Part shown: in pieces, positions 1 to 9,130 of the stretch
Layout of the letters: each line of letters begins with the position of its first letter
Position numbering within the stretch: the stretch's first letter is position 1
Assembly (NCBI RefSeq): GCF_038049925.1
Contig: NZ_CP145809.1
Coordinates: 1,426,001 to 1,490,000 of the forward strand
Source of the DNA: Georgenia sp. M64
GTDB taxonomy: Bacteria > Actinomycetota > Actinomycetes > Actinomycetales > Actinomycetaceae
Direction: 5' to 3'
DNA length: 64,000 bases
Notes under the pieces: generated by a model
Told to the model about the DNA's origin: nothing
Databases searched by the model: none
The model's input: the letters and a program-made list of their open reading frames with translations, nothing else
Position numbers and translations under genes: made by a program

Positions 1-1
1 G

Positions 2-586
2 AACACCGTGCCGGGCATCGGGTTCTCCCCGGACAAGATGCTGCTCGGCCGGGTCTTCGCCTACGCGGACGCCCAGCGGGCCCGCATCGGCACCAACTTC
101 CTCCAGCTCCCCGTCAACAAGCCGAAGGTGGCGACGAACTCCTACACCTTCGACGGCAACATGACCTACGAGCACACCGGCACCGCGCCGGTGTACGCGC
201 CCAACTCCTTCGGACGCGGCTGGTCGGACGAGACCGGTCCCGTGGTCGAGGGTTGGGAGTCCGACGGCGAGATGGTGCGCAGCGCCTACTCGCTCCACCC
301 CGAGGACGACGACTTCACCCAGCCGGGCATCCTCGTCCGCGAGGTCTACGACGACGCTCAGCGTGAGCGGCTCGTGCAGACCGTCGCGGGGCACCTGGCC
401 GGCGGCGTGGTCGAGCCGGTCCTCTCCCGCGCCTTCGCGTACTGGAAGGCCGTCGACGCCGAGATCGGCGAGCGCATCGAGGCCGCCTACCGGGCGGGCC
501 GGACCGACGACAGCCCGGGCGCCGGCTCCGACGAGCCCGAGCGCGCCGAGGCCGCGGTGGCCGACGCCGTCACGCACGCGGGCTGA
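2..586 (+). CDS. Catalase, C-terminal part (5' end outside window)
   Basis: Monofunctional haem catalase, converting hydrogen peroxide to water and oxygen in the cytoplasm. The open frame runs in from the left edge, so only about 194 residues of the roughly 480-500 usual for the family are present. The run [11 protein letters not shown] followed by [18 protein letters not shown] is the catalase haem-ligand region, and the Tyr of FAYAD is the proximal haem ligand. The stretch LQLPVNKP and the C-terminal segment [12 protein letters not shown] also match the family. A low-complexity acidic/alanine tail follows. The first in-frame GTG, at position 8, is internal and not the true start. A near-perfect terminator hairpin follows the stop codon. 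I am confident of the family but cannot assign katA or katE. Confidence 0.93.
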   Translation, partial: NTVPGIGFSPDKMLLGRVFAYADAQRARIGTNFLQLPVNKPKVATNSYTFDGNMTYEHTGTAPVYAPNSFGRGWSDETGPVVEGWESDGEMVRSAYSLHPEDDDFTQPGILVREVYDDAQRERLVQTVAGHLAGGVVEPVLSRAFAYWKAVDAEIGERIEAAYRAGRTDDSPGAGSDEPERAEAAVADAVTHAG

Positions 587-600
587 CCCCCGGCGCACAC

Positions 601-636
601 CCGGGCCCGGCGACCCTCGTTGGTCGCCGGGCCCGG
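601..636 (+). terminator. Rho-independent-type hairpin after the catalase gene
   Basis: A perfect 15-bp stem (601-615 pairing with 622-636) with a 6-base loop starts 14 bases after the catalase stop. There is no U-run, which is common for actinobacterial terminators. Confidence 0.75.
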
Positions 637-767
637 CCCGTGCCGCGTGACGACGACGGCGCCAGGCTGGGCTGGTCTGCATTCCCTGCCGACGGCGGAC
701 CGGGTCGCGGTCAGGACGCCGTCGCTCGCCGAGCACTACGGTCGTGACCGACGCGAGAGGGGTACAC

Positions 768-1544
768 ATGAGCAACAACGCCGAGCTCGTCCACCTACGG
801 GTCGAGGACGCCGTCGCCACCATCACGCTCGACTCGCCGCACAACCGCAACGCCCTCTCGGCCCGGGTCCGGCGCGAGCTCGCCGTCCACCTGCGCAGCG
901 CGCTCGACGACGACGGTGTCCGCGTCGTCGTGCTCACCCACACCGGGCCCGTCTTCTGCTCCGGCGCCGACCTCACCGAGGCCCGGGGCGCCGCCCCTCA
1001 GGACCAGGGCGTGACCGAGCTGCCCGGCCTGCTGGTGGCACTGCTCGGAGCCTCGAAGCCGGTCGTGGCGCGGCTGGCGGGAACGGCGCGGGCGGGCGGG
1101 CTGGGCCTCGTCGCCGCGTGCGACCTCGTCGTCGCCGCGGACGACGTCAGCTTCGCGTTCCCCGAGGTACGGCTCGGTCTCGTCCCCGCGGTGATCACCG
1201 TCCCGCTGCGCCGCCGCGTCCAGGCCCAGGCGCTGCGGGCGCTGCTTCTCACCGGCGAGGTGTTCGACGCGGGACGCGCCGTGACGGTCGGTCTTCTCGA
1301 CGCCGCCGTCCCCGCGGAGCGCCTCGACGAGGAGGTCGCTCGTCAGGTGGGCATGCTCCTCCGGGGGGCGCCCGGCGCCCTCGCCGCGACGAAGGCGGTG
1401 CTCGCCGACCCGCCGGAGAGCGACGCCGACGAGCTCGCCGTGCTCGGCCGGCTCTCCGCCGCGCACTTCGCCTCGGCCGAGGGGCAGGAGGGCCTGGCGG
1501 CGTTCGCCCAGAAGCGTCCGCCGTCGTGGGTGCCAAACGGCTGA
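768..1544 (+). CDS. Enoyl-CoA hydratase/isomerase family protein (crotonase fold)
   Basis: 258 residues, typical length for a soluble crotonase. The start is the ATG at 768, preceded by GAGAGGGG; a GTG at 744 is also in frame but has no ribosome site. Visible family features are the oxyanion-hole segments (FCSGADL near residue 66 and AGGLGLVAACD near residue 105) and FPEVRLGLVPAV, which carries the first catalytic Glu. The region where the second catalytic Glu of classical hydratases lies (before LLLTGEVFDAG) shows no obvious acid. It may therefore be a hydratase with one acid, an isomerase or a methylglutaconyl-CoA hydratase. It lies upstream of a leucine-type acyl-CoA carboxylase cluster but is separated from it by two minus-strand genes, so a role in that pathway is inference. 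Confidence 0.85.
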   Translation: MSNNAELVHLRVEDAVATITLDSPHNRNALSARVRRELAVHLRSALDDDGVRVVVLTHTGPVFCSGADLTEARGAAPQDQGVTELPGLLVALLGASKPVVARLAGTARAGGLGLVAACDLVVAADDVSFAFPEVRLGLVPAVITVPLRRRVQAQALRALLLTGEVFDAGRAVTVGLLDAAVPAERLDEEVARQVGMLLRGAPGALAATKAVLADPPESDADELAVLGRLSAAHFASAEGQEGLAAFAQKRPPSWVPNG

Positions 1545-1592
1545 TTCCCCACCACCCGCGTGGAGCCGGCCGCGGACTCGGGCTGGTTCACC

Positions 1593-2375
1593 TCACCGCT
1601 GCGGGTCCCCGGGCAGGGTGAGGATCTCGGCGCCGTCGTCGGTGATGGCGATCGTGTGCTCGCTGTGGGCGGTCCGGCAGCCGGTCGCGCTCCGCAGCGT
1701 CCAGCCGTCGTCGTCGACGGCGAGCTCGGCGGTGTCCGCCATGACCCACGGCTCGAGGGCCAGCACGAGCCCGGGGCGCAGGACGTACCCGCGCCCGGGC
1801 CGGCCCGCGTTGGGCACGTGCGGGTCCTGGTGCATGGTCGACCCGACGCCGTGGCCCCCGAACTGGGTGTTGACCGGGTACCCCGCCTCGCTGAGGACCG
1901 TGCCGATGGCGTGCGAGAGGTCGCCGATGCGAGCGCCCGGCCGGGCGGCGGCGATCCCCGCGCTCAGGGCGCGCTCGGTCGCGCTGATCATCGCAAGGCT
2001 CTCCGCGGGCCGGGACTCGCCCACGACGAAGCTGATGGCCGAGTCCGCGACGACCCCGCCCCTGGCGACGGCGAGGTCGAGCGAGAGCAGGTCGCCGTCG
2101 GCGAGGACGTGGTCGTGCGGCAGCCCGTGGAGCACGGCGTCGTTGACCGACGTGCAGATGTAGTGCCCGAACGGTCCGCGGCCGAAGGACGGCTCGTAGT
2201 CGACGTAGCAGGAGCGCGCCCCGGCCTCGTCGATCATCTCGTGGGTCCAGAGGTCGATCTCCAGGAGGTTCGTCCCCGCCGCGGCGCGGCTCTTCAAGCT
2301 CTGCAGGATGTTGGCGACGACGGCGCCCGTGTCCCGTGCACGCGACAGCTCGGTGGGGTTGAGGATCTCGATCAT
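1593..2375 (-). CDS. map: Methionine aminopeptidase type I
   Basis: Removes the initiator methionine from nascent proteins; a cytoplasmic dinuclear-metal enzyme. 260 residues from the ATG at 2375, which is preceded by GGAAGG; a longer open frame upstream is not coding-like. Family metal ligands are visible: the Asp of LLSLDLAV and the downstream Asp of VVADSAISF, His of GGHGVGSTMHQDP, Glu of LALEPWV, and Glu of AHSEHTIAI. The conserved substrate-pocket segment YICTSVNDAVLHGLP is present. There is no N-terminal zinc-finger extension. It is the second gene after the TetR gene on the same strand, with about 50 bases between them, and could be cotranscribed. Confidence 0.93.
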   Translation of the reverse strand: MIEILNPTELSRARDTGAVVANILQSLKSRAAAGTNLLEIDLWTHEMIDEAGARSCYVDYEPSFGRGPFGHYICTSVNDAVLHGLPHDHVLADGDLLSLDLAVARGGVVADSAISFVVGESRPAESLAMISATERALSAGIAAARPGARIGDLSHAIGTVLSEAGYPVNTQFGGHGVGSTMHQDPHVPNAGRPGRGYVLRPGLVLALEPWVMADTAELAVDDDGWTLRSATGCRTAHSEHTIAITDDGAEILTLPGDPQR

Positions 2376-2427
2376 GGGTGCCTTCCTTCGCACTTCCAGC
2401 GGGGACCAGTGTGCACCGCGACGCGGA

Positions 2428-3111
2428 TCAGTGCGGTTCGACGTCCACGGCCCGGAGGGCCTGGAGCGCCATCCGGCGCAGCAGCGCGGCCATCTCGGCC
2501 CGGGCCAGCCGGGCGCTGTGCGGGGTCGAGTTGATGAGCCCGAAGGCCGCGTGCGCAGCTGCTCGCGCGGTGCGCACGTCGACGCCCCGATGTTCCGCCC
2601 GCAGGGCGTCGACCCATACCTCCACGTAGGCGAGCTGGAGACGTCGGACGTGCTCGCGGTCCTCGGGCCCGAGCGCGTCGAGGTCACGCGCCTGGACGGT
2701 GATGAGGTCGGGATGGTCGAGGGCGAACTCGACGTGCCAGTCGACCAGCGCTGCGACGCCGCCGACGTCGGTCTCCTCGCCGACTGTCTCTGTTGCCTCG
2801 CCGACGCCCATCTCCTCGCCGCCGGCGTCTCGCGCCCGACGCCGCCCCTCCTCGAGCAGCTCCTCGCTGATGCCGACCAGCAGCTCGCCGAGGATCGCCT
2901 CCTTGCGGGGGAAGTGCCGGTACAGCGCCGGTCCCGAGATCCCCACCGCGGCCCCGATGTCGTCGATGGAGACGCCCCGGAACCCTGAGCGCGCGAAGAG
3001 CTCGGCCGCCGCGTCGAGGATCTGGCGCCGCCGGGGGATCGGGGAGCCGGACGTGCGGGGGCTGGCGGAGCCGGGCGTGCGGGGGCTGGCGGAGCCGGGC
3101 ATGACCGTCAT
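2428..3111 (-). CDS. TetR-family transcriptional regulator, divergent from the acyl-CoA carboxylase operon
   Basis: 227 residues from the ATG at 3111 (an ATG at 3102 and a GTG at 3120 are alternatives; none has a clear ribosome site). The helix-turn-helix lies about residues 25-70: RRRQILDAAAELFARSGFRG, then IDDIGAAVGISGPALYRHFPRKEAIL, a textbook TetR_N domain. The C-terminal half is the ligand/dimer domain (EHVRRLQLAYVEVW, RMALQALRAVD). The protein begins with a duplicated eight-residue motif (GSASPRTP / GSASPRTS) encoded by a 24-bp tandem DNA repeat. The palindrome in the intergenic region is a strong candidate operator for autoregulation and control of the divergent carboxylase genes; the inducer is probably an acyl-CoA (inference). 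Confidence 0.9.
   Translation of the reverse strand: MTVMPGSASPRTPGSASPRTSGSPIPRRRQILDAAAELFARSGFRGVSIDDIGAAVGISGPALYRHFPRKEAILGELLVGISEELLEEGRRRARDAGGEEMGVGEATETVGEETDVGGVAALVDWHVEFALDHPDLITVQARDLDALGPEDREHVRRLQLAYVEVWVDALRAEHRGVDVRTARAAAHAAFGLINSTPHSARLARAEMAALLRRMALQALRAVDVEPH
3043..3100. repeat. 24-bp tandem repeat within the TetR gene
   Basis: Two 24-bp units (3043-3066 and 3067-3090; consensus begins GGAGCCGG and ends GGGGCTGGC) plus a 10-base third copy. It encodes the repeated N-terminal extension ahead of the helix-turn-helix, in frame, so copy-number change would only lengthen or shorten the tail. Confidence 0.85.
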
Positions 3112-3122
3112 GGTAGACACCG

Positions 3123-3142
3123 AGGTTAACGCTGGCTAACCT
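3123..3142. promoter_or_regulatory. Divergent promoter/operator palindrome for TetR gene and acyl-CoA carboxylase operon
   Basis: A perfect 6+6 inverted repeat, AGGTTA-N8-TAACCT, sits between the divergent genes, with partial extra symmetry inside. Each outward-reading half is TAACCT, a good actinobacterial -10 hexamer (TANNNT). On the plus strand it is followed about 20 bases later by a GAGGAGG ribosome site and the TTG start at 3178; on the minus strand it lies 11 bases before the ATG at 3111. A TetR dimer bound here would cover both -10 elements. Confidence 0.7.
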
Positions 3143-3177
3143 CACCAGCAGCGCTCGCTCACCGAGGAGGAACGCCG

Positions 3178-4740
3178 TTGGCAGTCTCGCCCACGCTCGC
3201 CGAGCTCGCCGCCGAGCTCCGGGAGAGGCTCGCCGTCGTGCGCCAGGGCGGCGACGCCCGCTCCCGCGACCGGCACACGGCGCGCGGCAAGCTCCTCGTC
3301 CGTGACCGCGTCGACCGCCTCCTCGACCCGGGCTCGCCCTTCCTCGAGCTGTCCCCGCTCGCCGGCCACGGCATGTACGGCGAGGACGTCCCGGCCGCCG
3401 GCATCGTCACCGGCGTCGGCCGGGTCGCGGGACGCGAGTGCGTCGTCGTCGCCAACGACGCCACGGTCAAGGGCGGCACCTACTACCCGGTGACGGTCAA
3501 GAAGCACCTGCGCGCGCAGGAGATCGCCGCCGAGAACCGGCTCCCGTGCCTGTACCTCGTCGACTCCGGCGGTGCCTATCTCCCGTTGCAGGACGAGGTC
3601 TTTCCCGACCGCGACCACTTCGGGCGCATCTTCTACAACCAGGCGCAGATGTCCGCCCGCGGCATCCCCCAGCTCGCCGCGGTCATGGGCTCGTGCACGG
3701 CGGGCGGCGCGTACGTCCCGGCGATGTCCGACGAGAGCGTCATCGTGCGCAACCAGGGCACGATCTTCCTCGGCGGCCCGCCCCTGGTGAAGGCGGCGAC
3801 CGGCGAGGTCGTCACCGCCGAGGAGCTCGGCGGGGGAGACGTCCACGCCCGCCGCTCCGGCGTCGTGGACCACCTCGCCGACGACGACGCCCACGCCCTG
3901 GAGATCCTCCGGCGTCTCGTCGCCACCCTCGAGCGGACCACGTCCCCGTCGCTGCACCAGGAGCCGCCGGAGGAGCCCGCGGAGGACCCGGCCGGCCTCT
4001 ACGACGTCGTCCCGGCGGACCTGCGCACCGGCTACGACGTCCGCGAGGTGGTCCGACGCCTCGTCGACGGCTCACGCCTGCAGGAGTTCAAGGCCCTCTA
4101 CGGCGAGACCCTCGTGTGCGGGTTCGCCCGGATCTGGGGCTACCAGGTGGGGGTCGTCGCGAACAACGGCATCCTCTTCTCCGACTCCGCGCTCAAGGGC
4201 GCGCACTTCATCGAGCTGTGCGACCAGCGGGGCATCCCGCTCGTCTTCCTGCAGAACATCGCCGGGTTCATGGTGGGCAAGGACTACGAGACGGCGGGCA
4301 TCGCCAAGGACGGCGCGAAGCTCGTCACCGCCGTCGCGACAGCGGTGGTCCCCAAGCTCACGGTCGTCATCGGCGGGTCGTTCGGCGCGGGGAACTACGG
4401 GATGGCAGGGCGCGCCTACGACCCCCGGTTCCTGTGGATGTGGCCCAACGCAAGGATCTCCGTCATGGGCGGGGAGCAGGCGGCCGCGGTCCTCGCCACC
4501 GTCCGCCGGGACCGGATCGAGGCCGACGGCGGAACCTGGTCGGAGGCGGACGAGGAGGAGTTCCGCGCACCGGTGCGCGAGCGCTACGAGCGTCAGGGCT
4601 CGCCGTACTACGCCACCGCCAGGCTCTGGGACGACGGCGTCATCGACCCGGTCGACACCCGGCGCGTGCTCGGCCTCGCCCTCGCGGCGACCGCGAACGC
4701 CCCGATCCCGCGGCCCCTGCCCGCGCTGTACCGGATGTGA
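3178..4740 (+). CDS. Acyl-CoA carboxylase beta (carboxyltransferase) subunit, methylcrotonyl-CoA carboxylase-like
   Basis: 520 residues, starting with TTG at 3178 because a GAGGAGG ribosome site lies 7 bases upstream and the next candidates are internal. It transfers the carboxyl group from carboxybiotin on the alpha subunit to an acyl-CoA. Two crotonase-like carboxyltransferase domains are visible, about residues 30-265 and 275-520. [16 protein letters not shown] in the first and [19 protein letters not shown] with [13 protein letters not shown] in the second are typical of methylcrotonyl/geranyl-CoA carboxylases rather than propionyl-CoA carboxylases. It is the first gene of a coupled operon; the stop overlaps the alpha-subunit start (GTGA). 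The likely substrate is 3-methylcrotonyl-CoA from leucine, supported by the neighbouring HMG-CoA lyase. Confidence 0.9.
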   Translation: MAVSPTLAELAAELRERLAVVRQGGDARSRDRHTARGKLLVRDRVDRLLDPGSPFLELSPLAGHGMYGEDVPAAGIVTGVGRVAGRECVVVANDATVKGGTYYPVTVKKHLRAQEIAAENRLPCLYLVDSGGAYLPLQDEVFPDRDHFGRIFYNQAQMSARGIPQLAAVMGSCTAGGAYVPAMSDESVIVRNQGTIFLGGPPLVKAATGEVVTAEELGGGDVHARRSGVVDHLADDDAHALEILRRLVATLERTTSPSLHQEPPEEPAEDPAGLYDVVPADLRTGYDVREVVRRLVDGSRLQEFKALYGETLVCGFARIWGYQVGVVANNGILFSDSALKGAHFIELCDQRGIPLVFLQNIAGFMVGKDYETAGIAKDGAKLVTAVATAVVPKLTVVIGGSFGAGNYGMAGRAYDPRFLWMWPNARISVMGGEQAAAVLATVRRDRIEADGGTWSEADEEEFRAPVRERYERQGSPYYATARLWDDGVIDPVDTRRVLGLALAATANAPIPRPLPALYRM

Positions 4741-6884
4741 GCGCCGTGGCGAGCGCAGCGACCACCGCGGCCGGGTCCGGGCGGCGGCCGTTCACGACGC
4801 TGCTCGTCGCCAACCGCGGAGAGGTGGCGGTGCGGGTCCTGCACGCCGCGCGCGCCGCCGGGCTGCGCACCGTCGCGGTGTACTCCGACGCTGACGCCGC
4901 CTCGCCACACGTCCGCCTCGCCGACACCGCCGTCCGGCTCGGGCCGGCGCCCGCGGCACAGTCCTACCTCGACATCCCCGCGCTCATCGAGGCCGTGCGG
5001 CGCACGGGCGCCGACGCCGTCCATCCCGGGTACGGCTTCCTCTCCGAGAGCGCCGCGTTCGCCCGCGCCTGCGAGGACGCCGGCCTCACGTTCGTCGGAC
5101 CGCCGTCGGACGTCATCGCTCTGATGGGACGCAAGGACGCCGCCCGCTCGGTCGCCGTGCGGGCCGGGGTGCCGGTGCTTCCCGCGGTGGTCGACGGCGA
5201 CCGGCCGGGGACCGGCGACGGCGACCAGCAGCTCGCGTACGACGACCCCACACGCGACGGGGACCTCGCGCAGGCAGACCGTGCGCACGACGACGATCTC
5301 GCCCGACGAGCCCTGGCCGAGGTGGGACTGCCCCTCCTCGTCAAGGCCGCCGCCGGCGGGGGCGGCAAGGGCATGCGGGTGGTGCGCGACGCCGCCGACC
5401 TGCCCGCCGCCATCGCCGCCGCCCGCCGGGAGGCGACGGCGGCCTTCGGTGACGGTGCCCTCCTCGTCGAGCGGTACGTCGAGGGCGGACGCCACGTCGA
5501 GGTCCAGGTCCTCGCCGACACCCGCGGCACGGTCCTGCACCTCTTCGAGCGGGACTGCTCGGTCCAGCGCCGCCACCAGAAGGTGGTCGAGGAGGCCCCG
5601 GCACCCACCATCACCGCGGCGGTGCGCGAGGAGTTGACGGCTGCGGCCGTGCGGCTCGCCCGGGAGGTCGGGTACGTCGGCGCCGGCACGGTGGAGTTCC
5701 TCGTCGCCGGCGACGAGGCGTACCTCCTCGAGATGAACACCCGGCTCCAGGTGGAGCACCCCGTCACCGAGGCGGTCACGGGTCTGGACCTCGTGGCGCT
5801 CCAGCTCGCCGTGGCCCGCGGGGACCGGCTGCCCCTGCGTCAGGAGGACGTCGCCGTCACCGGCCACGCGATCGAGGTGCGCGTCTACGCCGAGGGCCCC
5901 GACTTCCTTCCGCAGGCCGGCACGGCGACGACGGTCCGTTGGCCGACGACGGCGCGCACCGACACGGCCCTCGAGGCCGGGCAGGAGGTCGGCACCTGGT
6001 ACGACCCGCTGCTCGCCAAGATCATCGCCGATGCACCCACCCGCGAGTCCGCCCGCGCGGCTCTCGTGCGGGCGCTCGACAACACGGCCGTCCTCGGTGT
6101 CACGACGAACACCGGCTTCCTGCGTCGGCTCGTCGCCTCCGACGACTTCCGTGACGCCGCCATCGACACCGCCTGGCTCGACACCCACCCCGGCGCCTTC
6201 GCCGCGGAACCCGACGACGTCGCGCTCGTCGCGGGAGCCGTGGCGCTCGCGGACTCGCTCACCGGCGCCGGCTTCGGGCCTGGCGCGACGAACGGCAACG
6301 GCGCCGCAAACCCGTTCGGTGCCGGCGACGGCTGGCGCCTCGGCGGCCCGCCCGCGCCGGTCGTCCTCACGCTTGAGCACGACGGCCAGGTGCACGAGGT
6401 GAGGGTGGGCACGCATGATCTTGTCGTCGACGGCCGGACCTTCACCGTGCGCCGCCTCCCCGGCGTGCCCGCTCCGTACGCACCCGACGTGCCCGCGGTG
6501 TCTGGCCTCGGTGCCGGACACGAGCTCCGGCTGGAGATCGACGGCCTGGCCCACGCCGTCGTCGTCGAGACCGGCCCAGGCCGTGTCGCCGTCGCCCGCC
6601 ACGGCCAGACCACCGTGCTCACGGTGCCCGACCGGCGCGGCCGCGGCGCCGAGTCGTCCTCGGACGGTGCGGTCGCCGCCCCGATGCCCGGCCTCGTCCG
6701 CGACGTCGCCGTCGAGGCGGGGGAGCACGTGGAGGCCGGCGCCGTCCTCGGTGTCCTCGAGGCGATGAAGATGGAGACCCGCCTCCTCGCACCCCATCCC
6801 GGCACCGTGGCCGAGGTCCTCGTCGCACCCGGCGACCAGGTCACGCTCGGCCAGGCCCTCTTCACCGTCCGGGGGCACGGATGA
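4737..6884 (+). CDS. Acyl-CoA carboxylase alpha subunit: biotin carboxylase fused to biotin carrier domain
   Basis: 715 residues from the GTG at 4737, which overlaps the beta-subunit stop; a GTG at 4746 is an alternative. Biotin carboxylase N-domain: [18 protein letters not shown] near residue 21; ATP-grasp: [14 protein letters not shown] from about 203; [14 protein letters not shown] carries active-site residues. The C-terminal biotin carrier domain has EAMKM, with the biotinylated Lys near 678. Between VPVLPA (about 150) and [13 protein letters not shown] there is an Asp/Gly/Gln-rich insertion of roughly 30 residues (152-188) not normally found in the family. It works with the upstream beta subunit. 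The stop overlaps the HMG-CoA lyase start (ATGA). Confidence 0.92.
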   Translation: MSAVASAATTAAGSGRRPFTTLLVANRGEVAVRVLHAARAAGLRTVAVYSDADAASPHVRLADTAVRLGPAPAAQSYLDIPALIEAVRRTGADAVHPGYGFLSESAAFARACEDAGLTFVGPPSDVIALMGRKDAARSVAVRAGVPVLPAVVDGDRPGTGDGDQQLAYDDPTRDGDLAQADRAHDDDLARRALAEVGLPLLVKAAAGGGGKGMRVVRDAADLPAAIAAARREATAAFGDGALLVERYVEGGRHVEVQVLADTRGTVLHLFERDCSVQRRHQKVVEEAPAPTITAAVREELTAAAVRLAREVGYVGAGTVEFLVAGDEAYLLEMNTRLQVEHPVTEAVTGLDLVALQLAVARGDRLPLRQEDVAVTGHAIEVRVYAEGPDFLPQAGTATTVRWPTTARTDTALEAGQEVGTWYDPLLAKIIADAPTRESARAALVRALDNTAVLGVTTNTGFLRRLVASDDFRDAAIDTAWLDTHPGAFAAEPDDVALVAGAVALADSLTGAGFGPGATNGNGAANPFGAGDGWRLGGPPAPVVLTLEHDGQVHEVRVGTHDLVVDGRTFTVRRLPGVPAPYAPDVPAVSGLGAGHELRLEIDGLAHAVVVETGPGRVAVARHGQTTVLTVPDRRGRGAESSSDGAVAAPMPGLVRDVAVEAGEHVEAGAVLGVLEAMKMETRLLAPHPGTVAEVLVAPGDQVTLGQALFTVRGHG

Positions 6885-7897
6885 GCGAGCCCCGCGCCGT
6901 GCCGCTCGCCGGCCTACCCGAACGGGTGACGGTCTACGAGGTCGGTCCCCGCGACGGCCTCCAGAACGAGCCCGTCGTCCTGCCCGTCGCCGTCAAGGCC
7001 GAGCTGGTCCGACGGCTGGTCGCCGCCGGCCTTCCCGCGGTCGAGGTCACGAGCTTCGTCCGGCCCGGTCTCGTGCCGCAGCTCGCCGACGCCGCACAGC
7101 TCATGGCCGCCGTCGACCACACGGCAGGCGTGCGCCACCCCGTCCTCGTCCCCAACGAGCGTGGGCTCGAGCGCGCCCTGACCGCCGGCGCCCGGGAGGT
7201 CGCGATCTTCGCCAGCGCCACGGAGTCCTTCGCCCAGCGCAACCTCAACCGCTCGGTGGCCGGCTCGCTCGAGATGTTCGCCCCCGTCGTCTCCGCGGCC
7301 CGGGAGGGTGGCCTGCCCGTCCGGGCATACCTCTCCATGTGCTTCGGCGACCCGTGGGAGGGCGACGTCGCACTCGGGCAGGTGGTCGACGTCGCCGCCC
7401 GACTGGTCGAGCTCGGCTGCACCGAGCTCTCCCTCGGCGACACGATCGGGGTGGCGACGCCCGGGCACGTGGTCGCGCTCCTCGACGCGCTGGCCGCCGT
7501 GGGGATCGGCACCGAACGCCTCGCCGTCCACTTCCACGACACCTACGGCCAGGCGCTCGCCAACACCCTCGCGGGCCTGCAGCACGGCATCACGACGGTC
7601 GACGCCGCGGCCGGCGGGCTCGGCGGGTGCCCCTTCGCCGGCAGCGCGACGGGCAACCTCGCCACCGAGGACCTCGTCTGGATGCTCCACGGCCTGGGGA
7701 TCGAGACCGGCGTCGACCTCGACGCCCTCGTCGCGACGAGCGTGTGGCTGGCGGGGCACCTCGGCCGGCCGAGTCCCTCGCGGGTGGTGCGTGCCCTGAG
7801 CCGGCCCGACCACCCCACGGTGGAGCCACCGCCGTCCGCCGGGCCGTCCGAGACGGCGGCTCCCGCGCCGGACGAACCACCCGCACCCACCCGTTGA
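6881..7897 (+). CDS. Hydroxymethylglutaryl-CoA lyase
   Basis: 338 residues. Cleaves HMG-CoA to acetoacetate and acetyl-CoA, the last step of leucine breakdown. It is a TIM-barrel HMGL-like enzyme with VYEVGPRDGLQNE at residues 14-26 (catalytic Arg/Asp, metal), HFHDTYGQALAN (metal-binding His pair) and the signature GGLGGCPFAGSATGNLATED with the active-site Cys. The extra C-terminal tail (about 30 residues, Pro/Ala/Glu-rich) is not conserved. It is coupled by a 4-base overlap to the biotin carboxylase gene. Together with the methylcrotonyl-type carboxylase this points to the lower leucine pathway. An isovaleryl-CoA dehydrogenase is not in the window. Confidence 0.93.
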   Translation: MSEPRAVPLAGLPERVTVYEVGPRDGLQNEPVVLPVAVKAELVRRLVAAGLPAVEVTSFVRPGLVPQLADAAQLMAAVDHTAGVRHPVLVPNERGLERALTAGAREVAIFASATESFAQRNLNRSVAGSLEMFAPVVSAAREGGLPVRAYLSMCFGDPWEGDVALGQVVDVAARLVELGCTELSLGDTIGVATPGHVVALLDALAAVGIGTERLAVHFHDTYGQALANTLAGLQHGITTVDAAAGGLGGCPFAGSATGNLATEDLVWMLHGLGIETGVDLDALVATSVWLAGHLGRPSPSRVVRALSRPDHPTVEPPPSAGPSETAAPAPDEPPAPTR

Positions 7898-7924
7898 CCT
7901 GCCACGACCCCACCGGAGGAGACC

Positions 7925-9094
7925 ATGCGCACCGCCTTCACCGACCTCGTCGGGGTGGAGCACCCGCTCGCGGGGTTCAACCGCACCCCGGCAGTCGTCG
8001 TCGAGGTCTCCCGCGCGGGCGGGCTCGGCGTGCTCGGCGCCACGATGTACACGCCGGACCAGCTCGACGCCCAGCTCGCGTGGATCGAGGAGCAGCTCGA
8101 AGGGAGGCCCTACGGCGTCGACGTGCTCGTTCCGGCAGCGCCTGCGCGGGGAACCAGATCCGCGGCCGGCACCGTTTGGGCAGGGGGAGCGGGAGCCGGC
8201 GACGAGAACCCCGCGGGACATGAGCCCGCCATCCCGGCCGAGCACCGGGCGTTCGTCGACGCCCTCCTGGAGAAGTACGGCATCCCGCCGCTCAGCGAGC
8301 CGATGGACCCGTTCGGCCGCATCGACGCGAGCCTGGAGACCAACACCTCCGCCGGGCTCGTCGAGGCGCTCCTGGACGTGACGTTCGCCCACCGGCCGGC
8401 CCTCGTCGCCAACGCCCTGGGCACCCCGCCGCCGGCCATGCTCGAGCGGGCGCGGGCCGCGGGGATCCCCGTCGCGGCACTCGTCGGCAAGCGCGAGCAC
8501 GCCGAGCGCCAGCTCGCCGCCGGGGTCGACCTCCTCGTCGCGCAGGGCACCGAGGCCGGCGGACACACCGGCGGCGTCGCCACGATGGTCCTCACCCCGG
8601 AGGTCGTCGCCGTCGCCGGGGACGTGCCGGTCCTCGCCGCCGGCGGCATCGCCACCGGTCCGCAGCTCGCCGCGGCGCTGGCCCTCGGCGCTGCGGGCGG
8701 CTGGGCCGGCTCGGTCTGGCTCGCCAGTCACGAGGACGTCGCCGGCCGGGCCATCAAGGACAAGCTTCTCGCCGCGTCGAGCTCGGACACGGTCATCTCG
8801 ACGAGCCGGACGGGCAAGCCGGCCCGTCAGCTCGCCAGCGCCTGGCTGGCGGAGTGGGCCGCCCCTGGGGCGCCTGCCCCGCTGCCGCTGCCGCTCCAGC
8901 CGATGCTCGTGCGCGAGGCGTGGGAGCGCATCGATGCCGCCGCCGAGCGCGGGGTGGCGACGGCGCGGGAGCTCGAGTCGTTCTTCGTCGGGCAGGTGGT
9001 GGGTAGCTTCACGGAGCTGCGGCCGACGGCGGACATCGTCAACGACATCGTCACCGGCTGCGACGCGCGGCTACGCGAGCTGTGCGGGCGCTGA
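7925..9094 (+). CDS. Nitronate monooxygenase / 2-nitropropane dioxygenase-like FMN protein
   Basis: 389 residues; the ATG at 7925 follows GGAGGAGACC. FMN-dependent TIM-barrel family. Visible features are the N-terminal VEHPLAGFNRTPAVVVEVSRAGGLGVLG, the central GVDLLVAQGTEAGGHTGGVATMVL with the conserved His, and VLAAGGIATGPQLAAALALGAAGGWAGSVWLASHE for phosphate binding. An Ala/Gly-rich stretch interrupts the region after residue 70. It lies 27 bases after the HMG-CoA lyase gene and is probably in the same transcript. The physiological substrate is unknown; family members also include enoyl reductases and flavin-dependent oxidases, so the nitronate label is only a family name. Confidence 0.8.
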   Translation: MRTAFTDLVGVEHPLAGFNRTPAVVVEVSRAGGLGVLGATMYTPDQLDAQLAWIEEQLEGRPYGVDVLVPAAPARGTRSAAGTVWAGGAGAGDENPAGHEPAIPAEHRAFVDALLEKYGIPPLSEPMDPFGRIDASLETNTSAGLVEALLDVTFAHRPALVANALGTPPPAMLERARAAGIPVAALVGKREHAERQLAAGVDLLVAQGTEAGGHTGGVATMVLTPEVVAVAGDVPVLAAGGIATGPQLAAALALGAAGGWAGSVWLASHEDVAGRAIKDKLLAASSSDTVISTSRTGKPARQLASAWLAEWAAPGAPAPLPLPLQPMLVREAWERIDAAAERGVATARELESFFVGQVVGSFTELRPTADIVNDIVTGCDARLRELCGR

Positions 9095-9130
9095 GCCACT
9101 GGGTCTCCGAGCCCCGGGCTTCGAGCCGGC

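Noticed and set aside
4608-6878. 756-codon minus-strand frame opposite the biotin carboxylase
   Set aside because: Antisense shadow; the plus strand carries the complete biotin carboxylase with all motifs.
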